Origin: Halomicronema sp. CCY15110
Lineage (GTDB): Bacteria > Cyanobacteriota > Cyanobacteriia > Phormidesmidales > Phormidesmidaceae
DNA: 56,547 nucleotides
Assembly: GCF_016888165.1 (NCBI RefSeq)
Contig: NZ_JACSWC010000163.1
Coordinates: forward strand, 1-56,547
Direction of reading: 5' to 3'
Shown here piece after piece: positions 15,506 to 25,714 of the stretch. Made by a program: the position numbers and the translations under genes. The notes beneath the pieces are model-generated. The model did no database searches, had not been told where the DNA came from, and saw only the letters and a program-made list of their open reading frames with translations. Each line of letters begins with the position of its first letter. Position 1 is the first letter of the stretch.

Positions 15506-17959
15506 ATGCCTTTTCTTCCCCCTGCTGATCTGCCTCCCCCTGCCATCGTTCAGACAGTGCAAACGGCGTCGGCCACCCCGGACGGAGTGGCATCTTCGCC
15601 TGAGCATGGCGATCGCGCGACAACTCCTCCCTCCGATGAGGGGCAGCCATATCGGGCGACGCCTCCTGAGCCTGAGTCGTTGACTCGTCGGGCTCAGTTC
15701 GTGGATACCTCCCCCGTGATCAGGGTGGCGGATGTGCCCCCTCCCACATTTTCAGCCACCCAAGCCGCATTGCTCCAGGCGATCCCCGGGGCGGCGCAAC
15801 CGCGATCAGGGTGGGCCACGGGCACGGCGGCTCAGCCGCTCCCTGCTGGAGTACGAATCCCCTGGGTAGCGCAATCCAGCGATCGCGATGACGAGGCCGC
15901 CCCGAATGACGCGAACGAATCCGACCAAACGGTGCTCGAACGAGAGGCTGGCGACGAGGATACGGCGACAGTGGAGGGGGATGACGCTGAGACTCCAGTA
16001 ACGCCAGATGAAGCCGCCCCGGTTTATCCCAGGGCGGCGACGCCAGAGCGAGACTGGTCCAATGGGGCCGTGGTAGACGGCACGTTGCTCACCCCGACTC
16101 AACCCACCAATCGCCCCCCGGCACCGTTGAATTTGACGGCTGACTATCAAGAGTTTGAACCCCAAACTCAGATCTTGACGGCGCAAGGGGATGTGGTGCT
16201 ACGGCTGGGCAACGGTGTCTTGAGAGCGGAGCGATTATGGGCCAACTTAGCCAATCGATTTGTCGTCGTTGATGGCGATGTCCTCTTTACCCGAGGCGAG
16301 CAAGTCATTGAGGCCGATCGCGGGGAATACAACTTAATTCAAGGTGCCGGCACGTTATTTGATGCCCGAGGGACGTTATTCATCCCCAGTGCCGGCACTG
16401 ATTTAGCCGGAGACCCCACGACCGGCACCGCTGATCCCGATATTCTCGCGGCTGACCCGATCACCAACGTTGAGGGCACCGGCAATCTTACCTTCGGCAC
16501 CGGACTGACCATTCCTTCCAGCGCTTCAGGACTGCCGCAGCCGACTGCCGGGGGGGCCGTGCGGCGGTTTCGGTTCGAAGCGACTCAGCTCGACTTTGAT
16601 GCAGAAGGGTGGTACGCCCAAGAAATCAGCCTGACCAACGATCCATTTTCGCCGCCGGAGTTAGAATTTCGCGGCAACTCGGCCACGCTGACTCGGTTGA
16701 CCGATCTGCAAGACGAGCTCTACATCGAAAATGCGCGGCTGGTCTTTGACCAAAGCTTTACGGTGCCTTTGTTGCGCGATCGCATTTTGCTGACCCGAGG
16801 CGAACAAAGCGCTAATCCCTTGTTTGTGACTTTCGGTTACGATGGCACCGATCGCGATGGCTTGTTTGTTGAACGCCCTTTTGAGGTCTATCGAGCAGGC
16901 TCTTGGCGCGCCTTTATAACGCCCCAAGTCTTGGTGCAGCGTTTGTTGAATGGCGAAGACACGCCCCCAGAAGACGAGTCATTTTTGAGCAACTTGGGCC
17001 TCGAAGCCGATGTGGTGGGGTTACTGGGACCACGCACCGGTGTCCGGTTTAACGCCAGCTTTTCAGGACTCGACCTGCAAAACCTGGAAGATCGCCTACG
17101 CTCCAGCGTCCGAGTCCGTCAGTTGATTGGGACGCACGTTTTAAATTTGGAGTACAGCTACCGCGATCGCCTCTTCAACGGTTCCTTAGGCTTTCAGGAT
17201 GTCCAGAGCAATCTTGGGGCGGTGCTGGTGTCCCCTAGCATTCCGATCGGCGATACTGGCATTGCGATCAATTATCAGGTAGCCGCCCAATACATTACTG
17301 CCGACACTGACCGACTCGATCTGGCTAACAGTACAACGCCACCGTTTCGGGCCAGCTTAGGGCGATTTCAAGGGAGCGTCGCCATTGGTCGTAGCTTTTT
17401 CCTGTGGCGTGGCGAAACTTTACCCGCCACGCCAGAAGAAGGCCTCCGGTTTACTGCGACTCCTCGACTACCCAATGTGCAATTGGCGTTGTTTGGTCGG
17501 GGCACCTACACCTATTACACCAGCGATGATACCCAAGACGATTTATCGGCGAGCGTACGCCTGACGGGCGAGTTTGGTCACTTTTCGCGCGACTTTTTCG
17601 ACTCCACCGTGTTCAACGTCACCTACACCCGGTCATTTGTGAGTGATGCCGCGACGTCACCATTTTTCTTCGATCGCAATGTGGATAACAATCGGCTCAG
17701 CGGCGGCATCATTCAGCAGCTGTACGGGCCATTTCGTCTAGGATTCCAGGCTTCGGTCAACTTAGACACGGGTGAAATTATCAATACGGACTACCTCCTG
17801 GAATATAATCGCCGGACTTACGGCGTCTTTCTCCGCTATAGTCCCACTCAGTCTGCAGGGTTCTTCGGCTTCCGCATCAACGAGTTTGACTGGGCCGGAC
17901 GGGCCCCTCGATTTGGGGGAGCCGATATCGGCGAAGTGGAAGGTGGCGTTGTGCGTTAA
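15506..17959 (+). CDS. LptD-like outer-membrane protein (DUF3769)
   Basis: An 817-residue cyanobacterial DUF3769 protein, considered the counterpart of the LPS transport porin LptD. The first 200 or so residues are low-complexity and proline/acid-rich. A LptA/OstA-like repeat region follows (TADYQEFEPQTQILTAQGDV, then VLRAERLWANLANRFVVVDG). The C-terminal half is a run of amphipathic beta strands (YSYRDRLFNGSLGFQ; RGTYTYYTSDDT; FRLGFQASVNLD) consistent with a barrel. The frame is open from TTG 15488, but that codon overlaps the psbI terminator, so ATG 15506 is preferred. A conventional signal peptide is not evident at either start. Confidence 0.82.
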   Translation: MPFLPPADLPPPAIVQTVQTASATPDGVASSPEHGDRATTPPSDEGQPYRATPPEPESLTRRAQFVDTSPVIRVADVPPPTFSATQAALLQAIPGAAQPRSGWATGTAAQPLPAGVRIPWVAQSSDRDDEAAPNDANESDQTVLEREAGDEDTATVEGDDAETPVTPDEAAPVYPRAATPERDWSNGAVVDGTLLTPTQPTNRPPAPLNLTADYQEFEPQTQILTAQGDVVLRLGNGVLRAERLWANLANRFVVVDGDVLFTRGEQVIEADRGEYNLIQGAGTLFDARGTLFIPSAGTDLAGDPTTGTADPDILAADPITNVEGTGNLTFGTGLTIPSSASGLPQPTAGGAVRRFRFEATQLDFDAEGWYAQEISLTNDPFSPPELEFRGNSATLTRLTDLQDELYIENARLVFDQSFTVPLLRDRILLTRGEQSANPLFVTFGYDGTDRDGLFVERPFEVYRAGSWRAFITPQVLVQRLLNGEDTPPEDESFLSNLGLEADVVGLLGPRTGVRFNASFSGLDLQNLEDRLRSSVRVRQLIGTHVLNLEYSYRDRLFNGSLGFQDVQSNLGAVLVSPSIPIGDTGIAINYQVAAQYITADTDRLDLANSTTPPFRASLGRFQGSVAIGRSFFLWRGETLPATPEEGLRFTATPRLPNVQLALFGRGTYTYYTSDDTQDDLSASVRLTGEFGHFSRDFFDSTVFNVTYTRSFVSDAATSPFFFDRNVDNNRLSGGIIQQLYGPFRLGFQASVNLDTGEIINTDYLLEYNRRTYGVFLRYSPTQSAGFFGFRINEFDWAGRAPRFGGADIGEVEGGVVR

Positions 17960-18179
17960 GTTTCACCACTTCAGTCGGTAGAACTGGCCAAACCACACGA
18001 GAGCCCCGGTTCGGATCACTGCTAACGTCTTGTGCCACTTTCCTGAAACCCTGACGCATCGATTCCTCGGCCTAGCCCGCTCCCGAGAGGAAGGAACCCA
18101 AACCGCTGACGGCCCTTATCCCCAGGGAGAAGGGTTGGAATGAAGTGAAGTTAATTGCACATCGCGTTACTAACGGTTT
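17960..18179. other. Intergenic region, convergent genes
   Basis: A gap of 220 bases between the convergent LptD-like and ftsW genes. I see only a weak CCCTT...AAGGG inverted repeat at about 18113-18136, and no coding signal. Confidence 0.4.
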
Positions 18180-19379
18180 TTAGGACTGGGATCGGCTCAG
18201 GGATTGTCCCAGCGGCAGGGAAACTACATTGTCGGTATTGACTTCACGCGCCACCCGCGTCAGCAAAGCCGCGATCGCTAAACTAGCAATCATCGAGCTG
18301 CCACCATAGCTAAACAACGGCAAGGGTAAGCCAGTAGTAGGTAAAGCGCCGACCGCCACCCCAATATTCAATAACGACTGCCCCACCAGAAACACCATGG
18401 CCCCAATCGCAATGAGACGTTGAATCGGATGCTGAATCCGCATCGCCACTAAGGTCGCCAAGGTGGCATAAGACAGCAGCAACACCAGGAAAAAAATGCC
18501 GCCAATGAAGCCAAACTCTTCGGCGTAGACCGAAAAAATGAAATCGGTGTACTGAATCGGCAAAAAGTCTAGTTTTTGTTCGGATAGGCCCAGCCCACTG
18601 CCCAGCCAGCCGCCGGAGCCGATGGCGAGCAAACTCTGGATGAGTTGATACCCATTGCCCGTCGGGTCAGCCCAGGGATTCAGAAAAGCGGTGATCCGCT
18701 CGCGCTGATAAGCATTCGCACTCAAGCTCACCAAGGCCGCCGTTAAACCCGTGATCGCTGTGCCCATCAGCAAGCGATAGGGCAAGCCCGCCGCCAAGGC
18801 CACCAACCACAGCGATAAGCCACAAATGGCGGCGGTGCTTAAGTTTGGCTGCAACAAGATGGCCGCGATCGCGATCGCAAACAGCCCAATCCATAAGCCC
18901 CGGGTTGACCATGCCAATTGCGGCCAGCGACCAAACAGCCGGGCCGCCTGCAACACCAGCAGCGGTTTCAGCAGTTCTGAGGGTTGCACCAAGAATGGCC
19001 CCAGGGCCAGCCACCGAGTTGCCCCATTAATCGTGACGCCCAAAGCCGGGATCAGCGTCAGGAATAGCAGCCCTATCAACACAAAAAAAGCCACGCCTGA
19101 CAGCCGGATCAGGCTAGTAATGGGCTGCCGCACAATCCAATTAAACAGATTGAGCCCTAAAAAGACCCACACCAGCTGAATGGCCAAAAACCGCCACCCG
19201 ATCCCAGTCTCGGCTAAGGCCACCGGATAGGAGGCAGAGAACAGCGTGATCAAGCCCACGGACAACCACACCAGCGTCAACCAGCGAATTAAGCGCGACT
19301 CCCTTGACCAGTGCTGAGTAGCTGGGTCAATCACTGGCAGCAGATACCGGATAAATTTCACACGCGCATTAGGAGCCAT
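18180..19379 (-). CDS. ftsW: Cell-division SEDS protein FtsW
   Basis: A 399-residue polytopic membrane protein of the SEDS family, the peptidoglycan glycosyltransferase of the divisome. Landmarks are LITLFSASYPVA, the GATRWLALGPFLVQPSELLK motif, FLNPWADPTGNGYQLIQSLLAIGSGG, DFIFSVYAEEFGFIGG and TTGLPLPLFSYGGSSMIASL. The last of these favours FtsW over RodA. The frame is open to 19493, but ATG 19379 (MAPNARVKFIRYLLPVIDP) matches the family start. Confidence 0.93.
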   Translation of the reverse strand: MAPNARVKFIRYLLPVIDPATQHWSRESRLIRWLTLVWLSVGLITLFSASYPVALAETGIGWRFLAIQLVWVFLGLNLFNWIVRQPITSLIRLSGVAFFVLIGLLFLTLIPALGVTINGATRWLALGPFLVQPSELLKPLLVLQAARLFGRWPQLAWSTRGLWIGLFAIAIAAILLQPNLSTAAICGLSLWLVALAAGLPYRLLMGTAITGLTAALVSLSANAYQRERITAFLNPWADPTGNGYQLIQSLLAIGSGGWLGSGLGLSEQKLDFLPIQYTDFIFSVYAEEFGFIGGIFFLVLLLSYATLATLVAMRIQHPIQRLIAIGAMVFLVGQSLLNIGVAVGALPTTGLPLPLFSYGGSSMIASLAIAALLTRVAREVNTDNVVSLPLGQSLSRSQS

Positions 19380-19755
19380 GGGTTCAGGAGCTTCCCTTCT
19401 AGAAATTGCCACGGCTAGCCAGACCAGGGCATCGTACAGAGCGATCGCTAGACTAAGGCGACTAACACTATCGGTGGGCTGAACACCCTTCACTTGTTCG
19501 AGATTGCGCCAAGGGTAGTGTCGTTAGCTAGTCACATTGCCCGCAGTCTGCGGCAAGTATACCAATCCTCACAAAACCTGTGACATCTAATCTCTACCGC
19601 TAGTCAGCGATCGCTCCGTATCTCCCGTGCTGATATAGATAGAAGAAACGAAAGCCACTTGTCCATCAGCCCTGGACTGCGATCTACTGCCGATGATGGC
19701 GATGTCGCTGCCCCCGACCCATCCCTTTAGCAACCGCGGGCGGCTTGAGCAAACA

Positions 19756-20391
19756 TCAGGGTGAGGGCTTAGAAGCGGTGGGATCAGCACATTGGAACAT
19801 CGACGACGGCGTCTGCGGCAGCGATACGGCCTTTCTCAGCAGTAAGCGTGAAGGCTGAAAGTTCAAGAGAGAAAAGAGCGTCGGTTCGACCCGATGCAGC
19901 TGGTACCCCATCCCTTGATAAAGCTGTCGCGCTTGGTTGTTATCCGCCATCACATGCAGAGACAAATCACCAAAGCCCCAATCGAGGGTGAGCTGCTCAG
20001 CCGCTTGTAAGAGGCGACGGGCCACCCCTTGACGACGGTATCCTGGGCATACAGCAAGGTTAGAGATATAGACCCAAGGCAGACGGTTAAAGGTCAATAG
20101 ATGAGGTTGACGATAAGCGACTTCGACGGTGCCAATAACAGTCGGTTGGCGGGTAACGCGGTCAGGGGCGATCGCCGTTAAACACCGATAGTGGGGATGG
20201 CCCCCCTGTAACCGTTGCTTAAGATCTTCATGAATGCTAAAGCGAAACAGGGGATACAACCACCGCTGCCACCCCAAAGGCGGATAAAAGCTGCTGGCTA
20301 AAACCGTGGCCACGTCCGGTAAATCAGTCAGCACCGCAGGCCGGATATAGAAGGAGACCGATTCAAATTCTGCAGATCGAGACACTGGCAT
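19756..20391 (-). CDS. GNAT-family N-acetyltransferase
   Basis: A 211-residue GNAT enzyme. The acetyl-CoA site is visible as ISNLAVCPGYRRQGVARRLL (about residues 100-119), and the C-terminal GNAT strand as NNQARQLYQGMGYQLH. The N-terminal FYIRPAVLTDLPDVATVLASSF is typical. The substrate is unknown; homologues near ftsW-type genes are common in cyanobacteria but their target is undefined. The last 25 or so residues are a Ser/Pro-rich tail outside the fold. Confidence 0.88.
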   Translation of the reverse strand: MPVSRSAEFESVSFYIRPAVLTDLPDVATVLASSFYPPLGWQRWLYPLFRFSIHEDLKQRLQGGHPHYRCLTAIAPDRVTRQPTVIGTVEVAYRQPHLLTFNRLPWVYISNLAVCPGYRRQGVARRLLQAAEQLTLDWGFGDLSLHVMADNNQARQLYQGMGYQLHRVEPTLFSLLNFQPSRLLLRKAVSLPQTPSSMFQCADPTASKPSP

Positions 20392-21015
20392 GGGGAACGA
20401 AGTGGCAGAAGCGTTGTGTTGGTAACACCAGGATTGGGCATTCTCTTAGAGGTGTGCCAAGCCGGTATATCGAACTATTCGTCAGTTTACCCTGCTTAAT
20501 CTCAATGTTTTATCGATGAATGCTGCCGATGCCTAAATTCTGTAATGATGTCGGGTGATCTGGCCAGGGGCCATGGGGCAGTGGGGCGATCGCCAACCGC
20601 GAAAAGAAAGCGTCTGTGCCAACCCAGGGTCGGGGCAAAGGGGCAGCGACTATCCTGACTATTCCCCACGGGTAAAGTAAGACTGTCTAGGGTTAGCTCT
20701 GGGCCAACGACCACAGCCAAAGTCTGCTCACATATCGCTCCAGCCTTGCCTATGCTGGCGTTGATGGCATCTAAACCCCGCGAGTCAGTTACGCGAGTCA
20801 GGGCTCTGGTGGGAGCACCTAGCCGCAGCGATCAGTCGTCCCTGGTCGGCTCTAGACAAATTACTCAGGCTGGCTTGGCCATTTCTCCGGGGGTTCTGGG
20901 GCAAACTATGAAGTGTCTGCCCGGTCATGAGGTTGAGACCGCATGATTAAGTCTGATCTACAGCATCAGGGATGATGAGCCAACTTTTAGGACGTCACGT
21001 ATCAGGTATCGAGGG
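20392..21015. other. Long intergenic region, no gene seen
   Basis: This gap of 624 bases lies between divergently oriented genes. Two short open frames are present (20502-20720 minus, 20746-20946 plus), but neither has a family resemblance, a ribosome site or a plausible composition. One HIP1 octamer occurs at about 20586. It probably holds the promoters of the flanking genes. Confidence 0.45.
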
Positions 21016-24000
21016 TTGTCTATTAAGCCGCGCCGAGAACTCACCACTAAACCCAAGTTGCTGGTCGTTGATGATGAACCAGACAATCTTGATTTGCTGT
21101 ACCGCACGTTTTATCGAAAGTTCACAGTGCTGCGGGCAGAAAGTGGACATGCAGCATTAGCAACCTTAGTTGAGCACCCAGACGTCGCCGTCATCATTTC
21201 CGACCAGCGGATGCCGGGCATGAGCGGCACCGAATTTTTGCGCCAGACAGCGGTGCAGTATCCCAACATCATGCGGATTATTTTGACGGGATATACGGAT
21301 GTCGAAGATCTGGTCGGGGCGATTAACCAGGGCAAAGTCTTCAAATATGTGACCAAACCTTGGGAAGCGCATGACCTCAAGCTGGTGGTCACCCAGGCGC
21401 TGGATGCCCATCAGCTCTTGCGATCGCGCACCGAAGAATTAGAGCGCGTCTTGCAGCAAGAAACGTTGCTGAACGCGATGACCAACACCATTCGTAGTGC
21501 CGACACGGCACAAGCGATGATGCAGACCGTGGTCGAAACCGTCGGTCAACATATGGGGGCCGATATTTGCGTTTTACAGCCGCTGGGGGAAGCGGCCACT
21601 ACGGTCACCGCCACGATTTACACGGCGGCGGCGCTGACCGACCGTGAGACCACGCTGTTGCCGTCAGACTTGGCCTGGGCCGTGACCGAAATGACCGCGC
21701 TCAACGCTGGATCCATCTCCACTAACGAGGATCATCCAGCCGGGGCAGCCTGCGCTGACTTAGATGTGCAGGCCAGTCTATTAGTGCCGCTGATCAGCAA
21801 ACAGCAACCGCTGGCGGTGCTGGCGCTGCATCGCTGTGGCGCTACCGATACCTGGGGTGAGAGCGATCGCCAACTGCTGGCCAACGTCGCGACCCAAACG
21901 GCTCTGGCGCTATCGCAGGCGCTGACCTACGAGCAGGTGCAAGCCCTGGCGCGGCGCGAACAACTCCTCAATGCGGTAACCCAAGCCATTCGCTCGAGTT
22001 TGGAGCCCCAGGCCATTTTTGCGGCCATCACGCAGGAACTGGGGCAGGTGTTATCGGTCGATAGCTGTGTGCTGTCGCTGTGGACGGCAGCGGACGATTA
22101 TATGCAGTGTGTGGGCCTGTACGAAGCGCATCCCGACGGCAGTCCGGTGCCGCACACCTCAGAGGCTGATCCGGTGTTGCCGCGATCGCAAACCCCCATT
22201 CGTCACAACCCGGTTTTGCAAGAGCTGTTAATCACCCAGCAGCCCATCCAGATTGATGATCTGAGTCAGCATCCGGAAATGAGGATGCAAGATCAACCTC
22301 GGCGGTCAGGCGGAGCGCGATCGCTGCTGGTGGTGCCGTTGATGACCGAAAGCCAAATCATTGGCAGCATTTCCCTACGCCACATTCATCGCCCCCACCC
22401 TTGGCAACCTGGAGAAGTTGAATTGGCGCAGTCGGTTGCCAGCCAAGCAGCGATCGCGGTGCAGCAGTCTCGCTTATACCAAAAAACCCGCGAGCAAACT
22501 GAACAACTGATGGCGCTTGATCGCCAAAAAACCGAATTCTTCCAAAATATCTCCCACGAGTTTCGCACCCCCCTGACGCTGACCTTAGGCCCCTTAGAAA
22601 CCGCCGTCAGCCATGGCCGGGGATTAACTTTAGAAGAGTCCACCGTTGCCCTGCGCAATGCTCGGCGCTTACTGCGATTAGTGAATCAACTACTCGATTT
22701 ACAGCGGCTCGATGCCGGACGCATGCAGCCGACCTTTCGTCCCGTAAATGTTGCAGCCTTCATCGAAGACGTGGTGACGGCTTTTCAGCCTTACTGCGAG
22801 CGGCAGGGTTTGCAGTTACAGACCCACCTCACCGGCGATTCCATAGTCTTTCTCGATCTCGAAAAGTTTGACAAGGTGCTCTATAACCTCTTGTCTAACG
22901 CGGTGAAATTCACCCCCACAGGCGGCACCATAAGCGTCGTTTTAGAAGCTACTGATAGTCACTGCACGGTCAAGGTCAGCGATACCGGCATCGGTATCCA
23001 CGCCGATCAATTACCGCATTTGTTTGACCGATTCCGACAGGCCGATGGCTCCACTAATCGGCGCTATGAAGGGACGGGACTTGGCCTCGCCCTGGTCAAA
23101 GAACTGGTGTCCTTGCATCACGGCAGCATTGACGTGGCCTCGACCTATGGCCAGGGCACCACCTTTGCGATTACGCTACCGACGGGTCATCACCATTTGC
23201 CCGCTGAGCAAATCGTCACGCAGGCCGCCACCATTGAGATCAGCCGTGCCGAAGTGGAACTGGCCGATATCTCGATGATGGCAGAGGACGAGGCCGCGGC
23301 TGCGATGACCCACACCTCACCGAATGGACTGACCGGCATGCCGCGCATCCTAGTCGTGGATGATAACTCCGACTTGCGATCGTATATCTCGAATGTCTTG
23401 CAGCGCCAAGGCTATCAGGTGCGCACGGCCCAGGATGGTGTGGCGGCCCTGGCCATGCTCGAAACGTTTACACCCAACTTGATTCTGACCGATTTAATGA
23501 TGCCCGGCATTTCCGGCTTAGAACTGTTACGGCAGATTCGGCAAACTGAATCTTTGCGGAGTATTCCTATCGTGTTACTAACGGCTAAGGTGGATGACGA
23601 AACCCGCATCGAAGGGGTGGAACAGGGCGCAGATGCCTATTTGGGTAAGCCATTCAACGATCGCGAACTGCTCGCCGAAGTGCGCAATTTATTAGCGCTC
23701 AAGGCAAATGAGCAAAAGGTGCGAGAGCTCAATCAATACTTGACTGAGTCGGTGTTGCGGCGGTTTTTGCCAGAGACACTGGTCAACAAAGCCGCAGCCG
23801 GTGATTTGCAACTGGTCTTGCAGCCCGAGCCCCGCCAGATTGCCGTACTGTTTAGCGATATTGTCAGCTTTACCCCGTTGTCCGATCGCTTGGGGCCACG
23901 GCGCTTGGCCCAGGTCTTGAATGAATATCTCAATGCCATGACGGAAGCCATTTTCGCGAGCGGTGGCACGGTCGATAAATTCATGGGAGATGGTGTCTTA

Positions 24001-24384
24001 GCCTTGTTTGGGGCTCCCGAAGAGCTGCCGCCTGACGAACAGGCGCGGCGGGCGATCGCGGCGGTTCATTGCATGCACGACACCCTGGATCAATTGAATC
24101 AGCAATGGCAAACCCAGGATATTCCTGAAATCCGAGTGCGCTATGGCATTCATCAGGGCGATGCTGTCGTCGGCATGTTTGGGGGAGCCGCGCGGGCGGA
24201 CTACACGGCGATCGGCCCCTGCGTCAACATTGCCTCGCGCCTACAAGAAGTCGCCGAGCCCAATGGCGTTTTGGTCTCGGCGACTCTGGCCCAGCACTTG
24301 CCCAAAGAGACGATAGTCTCCTGCTATACGGCGCAGCTACGCGGCCTCCAAGTCCCGCTGCAGGTCTGCAGCATTCAGCTATGA
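21016..24384 (+). CDS. Hybrid kinase-adenylate cyclase (REC-GAF-GAF-HK-REC-CHD)
   Basis: A 1122-residue cytoplasmic signalling protein. In order: receiver 1 (D63, K114, SDQRMPGMSG type), GAF 1 (about 160-305), GAF 2 (about 315-485), HisKA with NISHEFRTPL (H514), HATPase (NLLSNAVKFTPTGG; DTGIG; GTGLGLAL), receiver 2 (D826, K878) and a class III cyclase (about 935-1090). The cyclase keeps both metal aspartates (D948, D992), the adenine-selecting K988 and D1062, and the catalytic N1071 and R1075, so active cAMP synthesis is predicted. The start is TTG 21016; no ATG is available in frame, and a GAGG sits very close. Neither GAF has a bilin cysteine. Confidence 0.93.
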   Translation: MSIKPRRELTTKPKLLVVDDEPDNLDLLYRTFYRKFTVLRAESGHAALATLVEHPDVAVIISDQRMPGMSGTEFLRQTAVQYPNIMRIILTGYTDVEDLVGAINQGKVFKYVTKPWEAHDLKLVVTQALDAHQLLRSRTEELERVLQQETLLNAMTNTIRSADTAQAMMQTVVETVGQHMGADICVLQPLGEAATTVTATIYTAAALTDRETTLLPSDLAWAVTEMTALNAGSISTNEDHPAGAACADLDVQASLLVPLISKQQPLAVLALHRCGATDTWGESDRQLLANVATQTALALSQALTYEQVQALARREQLLNAVTQAIRSSLEPQAIFAAITQELGQVLSVDSCVLSLWTAADDYMQCVGLYEAHPDGSPVPHTSEADPVLPRSQTPIRHNPVLQELLITQQPIQIDDLSQHPEMRMQDQPRRSGGARSLLVVPLMTESQIIGSISLRHIHRPHPWQPGEVELAQSVASQAAIAVQQSRLYQKTREQTEQLMALDRQKTEFFQNISHEFRTPLTLTLGPLETAVSHGRGLTLEESTVALRNARRLLRLVNQLLDLQRLDAGRMQPTFRPVNVAAFIEDVVTAFQPYCERQGLQLQTHLTGDSIVFLDLEKFDKVLYNLLSNAVKFTPTGGTISVVLEATDSHCTVKVSDTGIGIHADQLPHLFDRFRQADGSTNRRYEGTGLGLALVKELVSLHHGSIDVASTYGQGTTFAITLPTGHHHLPAEQIVTQAATIEISRAEVELADISMMAEDEAAAAMTHTSPNGLTGMPRILVVDDNSDLRSYISNVLQRQGYQVRTAQDGVAALAMLETFTPNLILTDLMMPGISGLELLRQIRQTESLRSIPIVLLTAKVDDETRIEGVEQGADAYLGKPFNDRELLAEVRNLLALKANEQKVRELNQYLTESVLRRFLPETLVNKAAAGDLQLVLQPEPRQIAVLFSDIVSFTPLSDRLGPRRLAQVLNEYLNAMTEAIFASGGTVDKFMGDGVLALFGAPEELPPDEQARRAIAAVHCMHDTLDQLNQQWQTQDIPEIRVRYGIHQGDAVVGMFGGAARADYTAIGPCVNIASRLQEVAEPNGVLVSATLAQHLPKETIVSCYTAQLRGLQVPLQVCSIQL

Positions 24385-24539
24385 CCCATCTAGCTAGTCG
24401 TCGGGGCTAGTGAATAGAGCTTGGACTGCAGGCATCGCCCAGGTTGCCAGCGGCAGCAGGAAGGCGTTGTGGCATCTCGCCAACTGGTTGATCATAGGCC
24501 GTGCCCATTGCTTGAAAAGCTAAGCTAAGTCATGTGTCG

Positions 24540-25589
24540 ATGAACTATCAGAGTGCTGCTAGAGCCGTGTTGAGTCGAGATAAATTTCAGACCCCGCGCT
24601 GGGTCTGGGTGAATAGCGCGATCGCCGCCGCTCTCCTCCATTCCCTGGTGGCCTGGTGGGGCCTGGTGGCCTGGCAACAACGCCGTGTCGCGGTGCCCAG
24701 TCCGGCCCCCATCAAACTCGTGACGTTATCCCCCACCCCGACGGCACCAGCCCTAGCGACAACCACAGCCATAGATGAGCCGACCACCAATCAGTCTGTC
24801 AATGACGCCGCTAGCAACGCGGCCCGCCAATCCGCAAACCCGGCACCCACTCCAGCGACGACGACACCTGTGGCCACGAACTCAGCCACCGTCACGGGCG
24901 ATCGCGCCCCAGTCCACCCCCAGTCCACCCCCACCACGCCACCATCCTCCTCATCAGTGACGCCCACAGCGCCTGTCACACCACCAGCAGTACCGACAGT
25001 TCCATCCCCGCCGCCAGCCGTCACGCCACCGCCATCGTCATCCGTATCACCGCCCTCAGCAGCGCCTACCCCCATCCCTGTCAACCCAACGCCCCCCAGT
25101 GGTGCAACGCCAAACCCCGTCATCCCGCCCACTCGTCCACCCAGCGACGCTGGTAGTGAGAATGGCGAGAATGGTGATGCCCCACCCGCGCTTGAGGCAC
25201 CGACCGATGCCTCTGCATCAGGCCTCCAGTCTTGGTGGTCTTTGCAGCCAGTGCCGGGGGGCGGCTCCGATATTCACGATGAGCCACCGCAGCTGCCTCC
25301 CGGCTGGCAAGCTGAAGCCGCCGCCATCTTTCAAGGTGCCGGTTGCGCCGCCGGTCTGATTCCAGCCGGTGCAGCCGTTCGGGTAACGGTTCGACCCACG
25401 ATTGACGCCCAAGGTCAGATCATGCAGTTGTTACCTTGGGAGGGTAATGCCAACGTTCCCGCTGCCGTCTTGCAATGTGTGGAAACGTTGGCACCACGAC
25501 TACCATCCTTCATTCCGGCGCGGGATGGGGGTGTCGCCATTGCTTCAGACGCGGTGGTGTTAGTTATTGAACTGCGCGGTGCCCCGTAA
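24540..25589 (+). CDS. TonB-like proline-rich membrane-anchored protein
   Basis: A 349-residue protein with TonB-like architecture. A basic N-terminus is followed by one transmembrane helix (WVNSAIAAALLHSLVAWWGL), about 170 residues of Pro/Thr/Ser-rich spacer (long enough to cross the periplasm), and a C-terminal domain of about 95 residues with VRVTVRPTIDAQGQI and AAVLQCVETLAPRLPSFIPA. The C-terminus resembles TonB-C-like domains, but I see no neighbouring exbB, exbD or receptor gene. The start is ATG 24540; a GTG at 24534 is also in frame. Confidence 0.65.
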   Translation: MNYQSAARAVLSRDKFQTPRWVWVNSAIAAALLHSLVAWWGLVAWQQRRVAVPSPAPIKLVTLSPTPTAPALATTTAIDEPTTNQSVNDAASNAARQSANPAPTPATTTPVATNSATVTGDRAPVHPQSTPTTPPSSSSVTPTAPVTPPAVPTVPSPPPAVTPPPSSSVSPPSAAPTPIPVNPTPPSGATPNPVIPPTRPPSDAGSENGENGDAPPALEAPTDASASGLQSWWSLQPVPGGGSDIHDEPPQLPPGWQAEAAAIFQGAGCAAGLIPAGAAVRVTVRPTIDAQGQIMQLLPWEGNANVPAAVLQCVETLAPRLPSFIPARDGGVAIASDAVVLVIELRGAP

Positions 25590-25630
25590 CCATTAACTGT
25601 CTGTGCGATCGGTTGGGCCAGCGCCACAAA

Positions 25631-25652
25631 GACATTTTGTCGACATTTTGTC
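25631..25652. repeat. Tandem 11-bp repeat, each unit dyad-symmetric
   Basis: GACATTTTGTC occurs twice without a gap. Each unit reads GACA-TTT-TGTC, a dyad with a three-base centre, which is a shape often seen in protein-binding operators. No regulator can be named. Confidence 0.55.
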
Positions 25653-25700
25653 TGCTAGGGGTGGATGATACACGTGCCCAGCGATCGCCCCTACGTGATC

Positions 25701-25714
25701 GTCGTCATGACGAC
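25701..25714. promoter_or_regulatory. Perfect 14-bp palindrome GTCGTCATGACGAC
   Basis: A perfect 14-base palindrome, flanked on each side by GATC-containing sequence. It lies about 50 bases from the GACATTTTGTC pair. It might be an operator or a small hairpin. Confidence 0.45.

Noticed and set aside
19537-19556. TTGCC...GGCAA inverted repeat upstream of ftsW
   Set aside because: Short, imperfect and without a T tract or known binding-site shape.
20502-20946. Two small open frames in the gap before the hybrid kinase
   Set aside because: No ribosome site, no family resemblance and no expected amino-acid composition.
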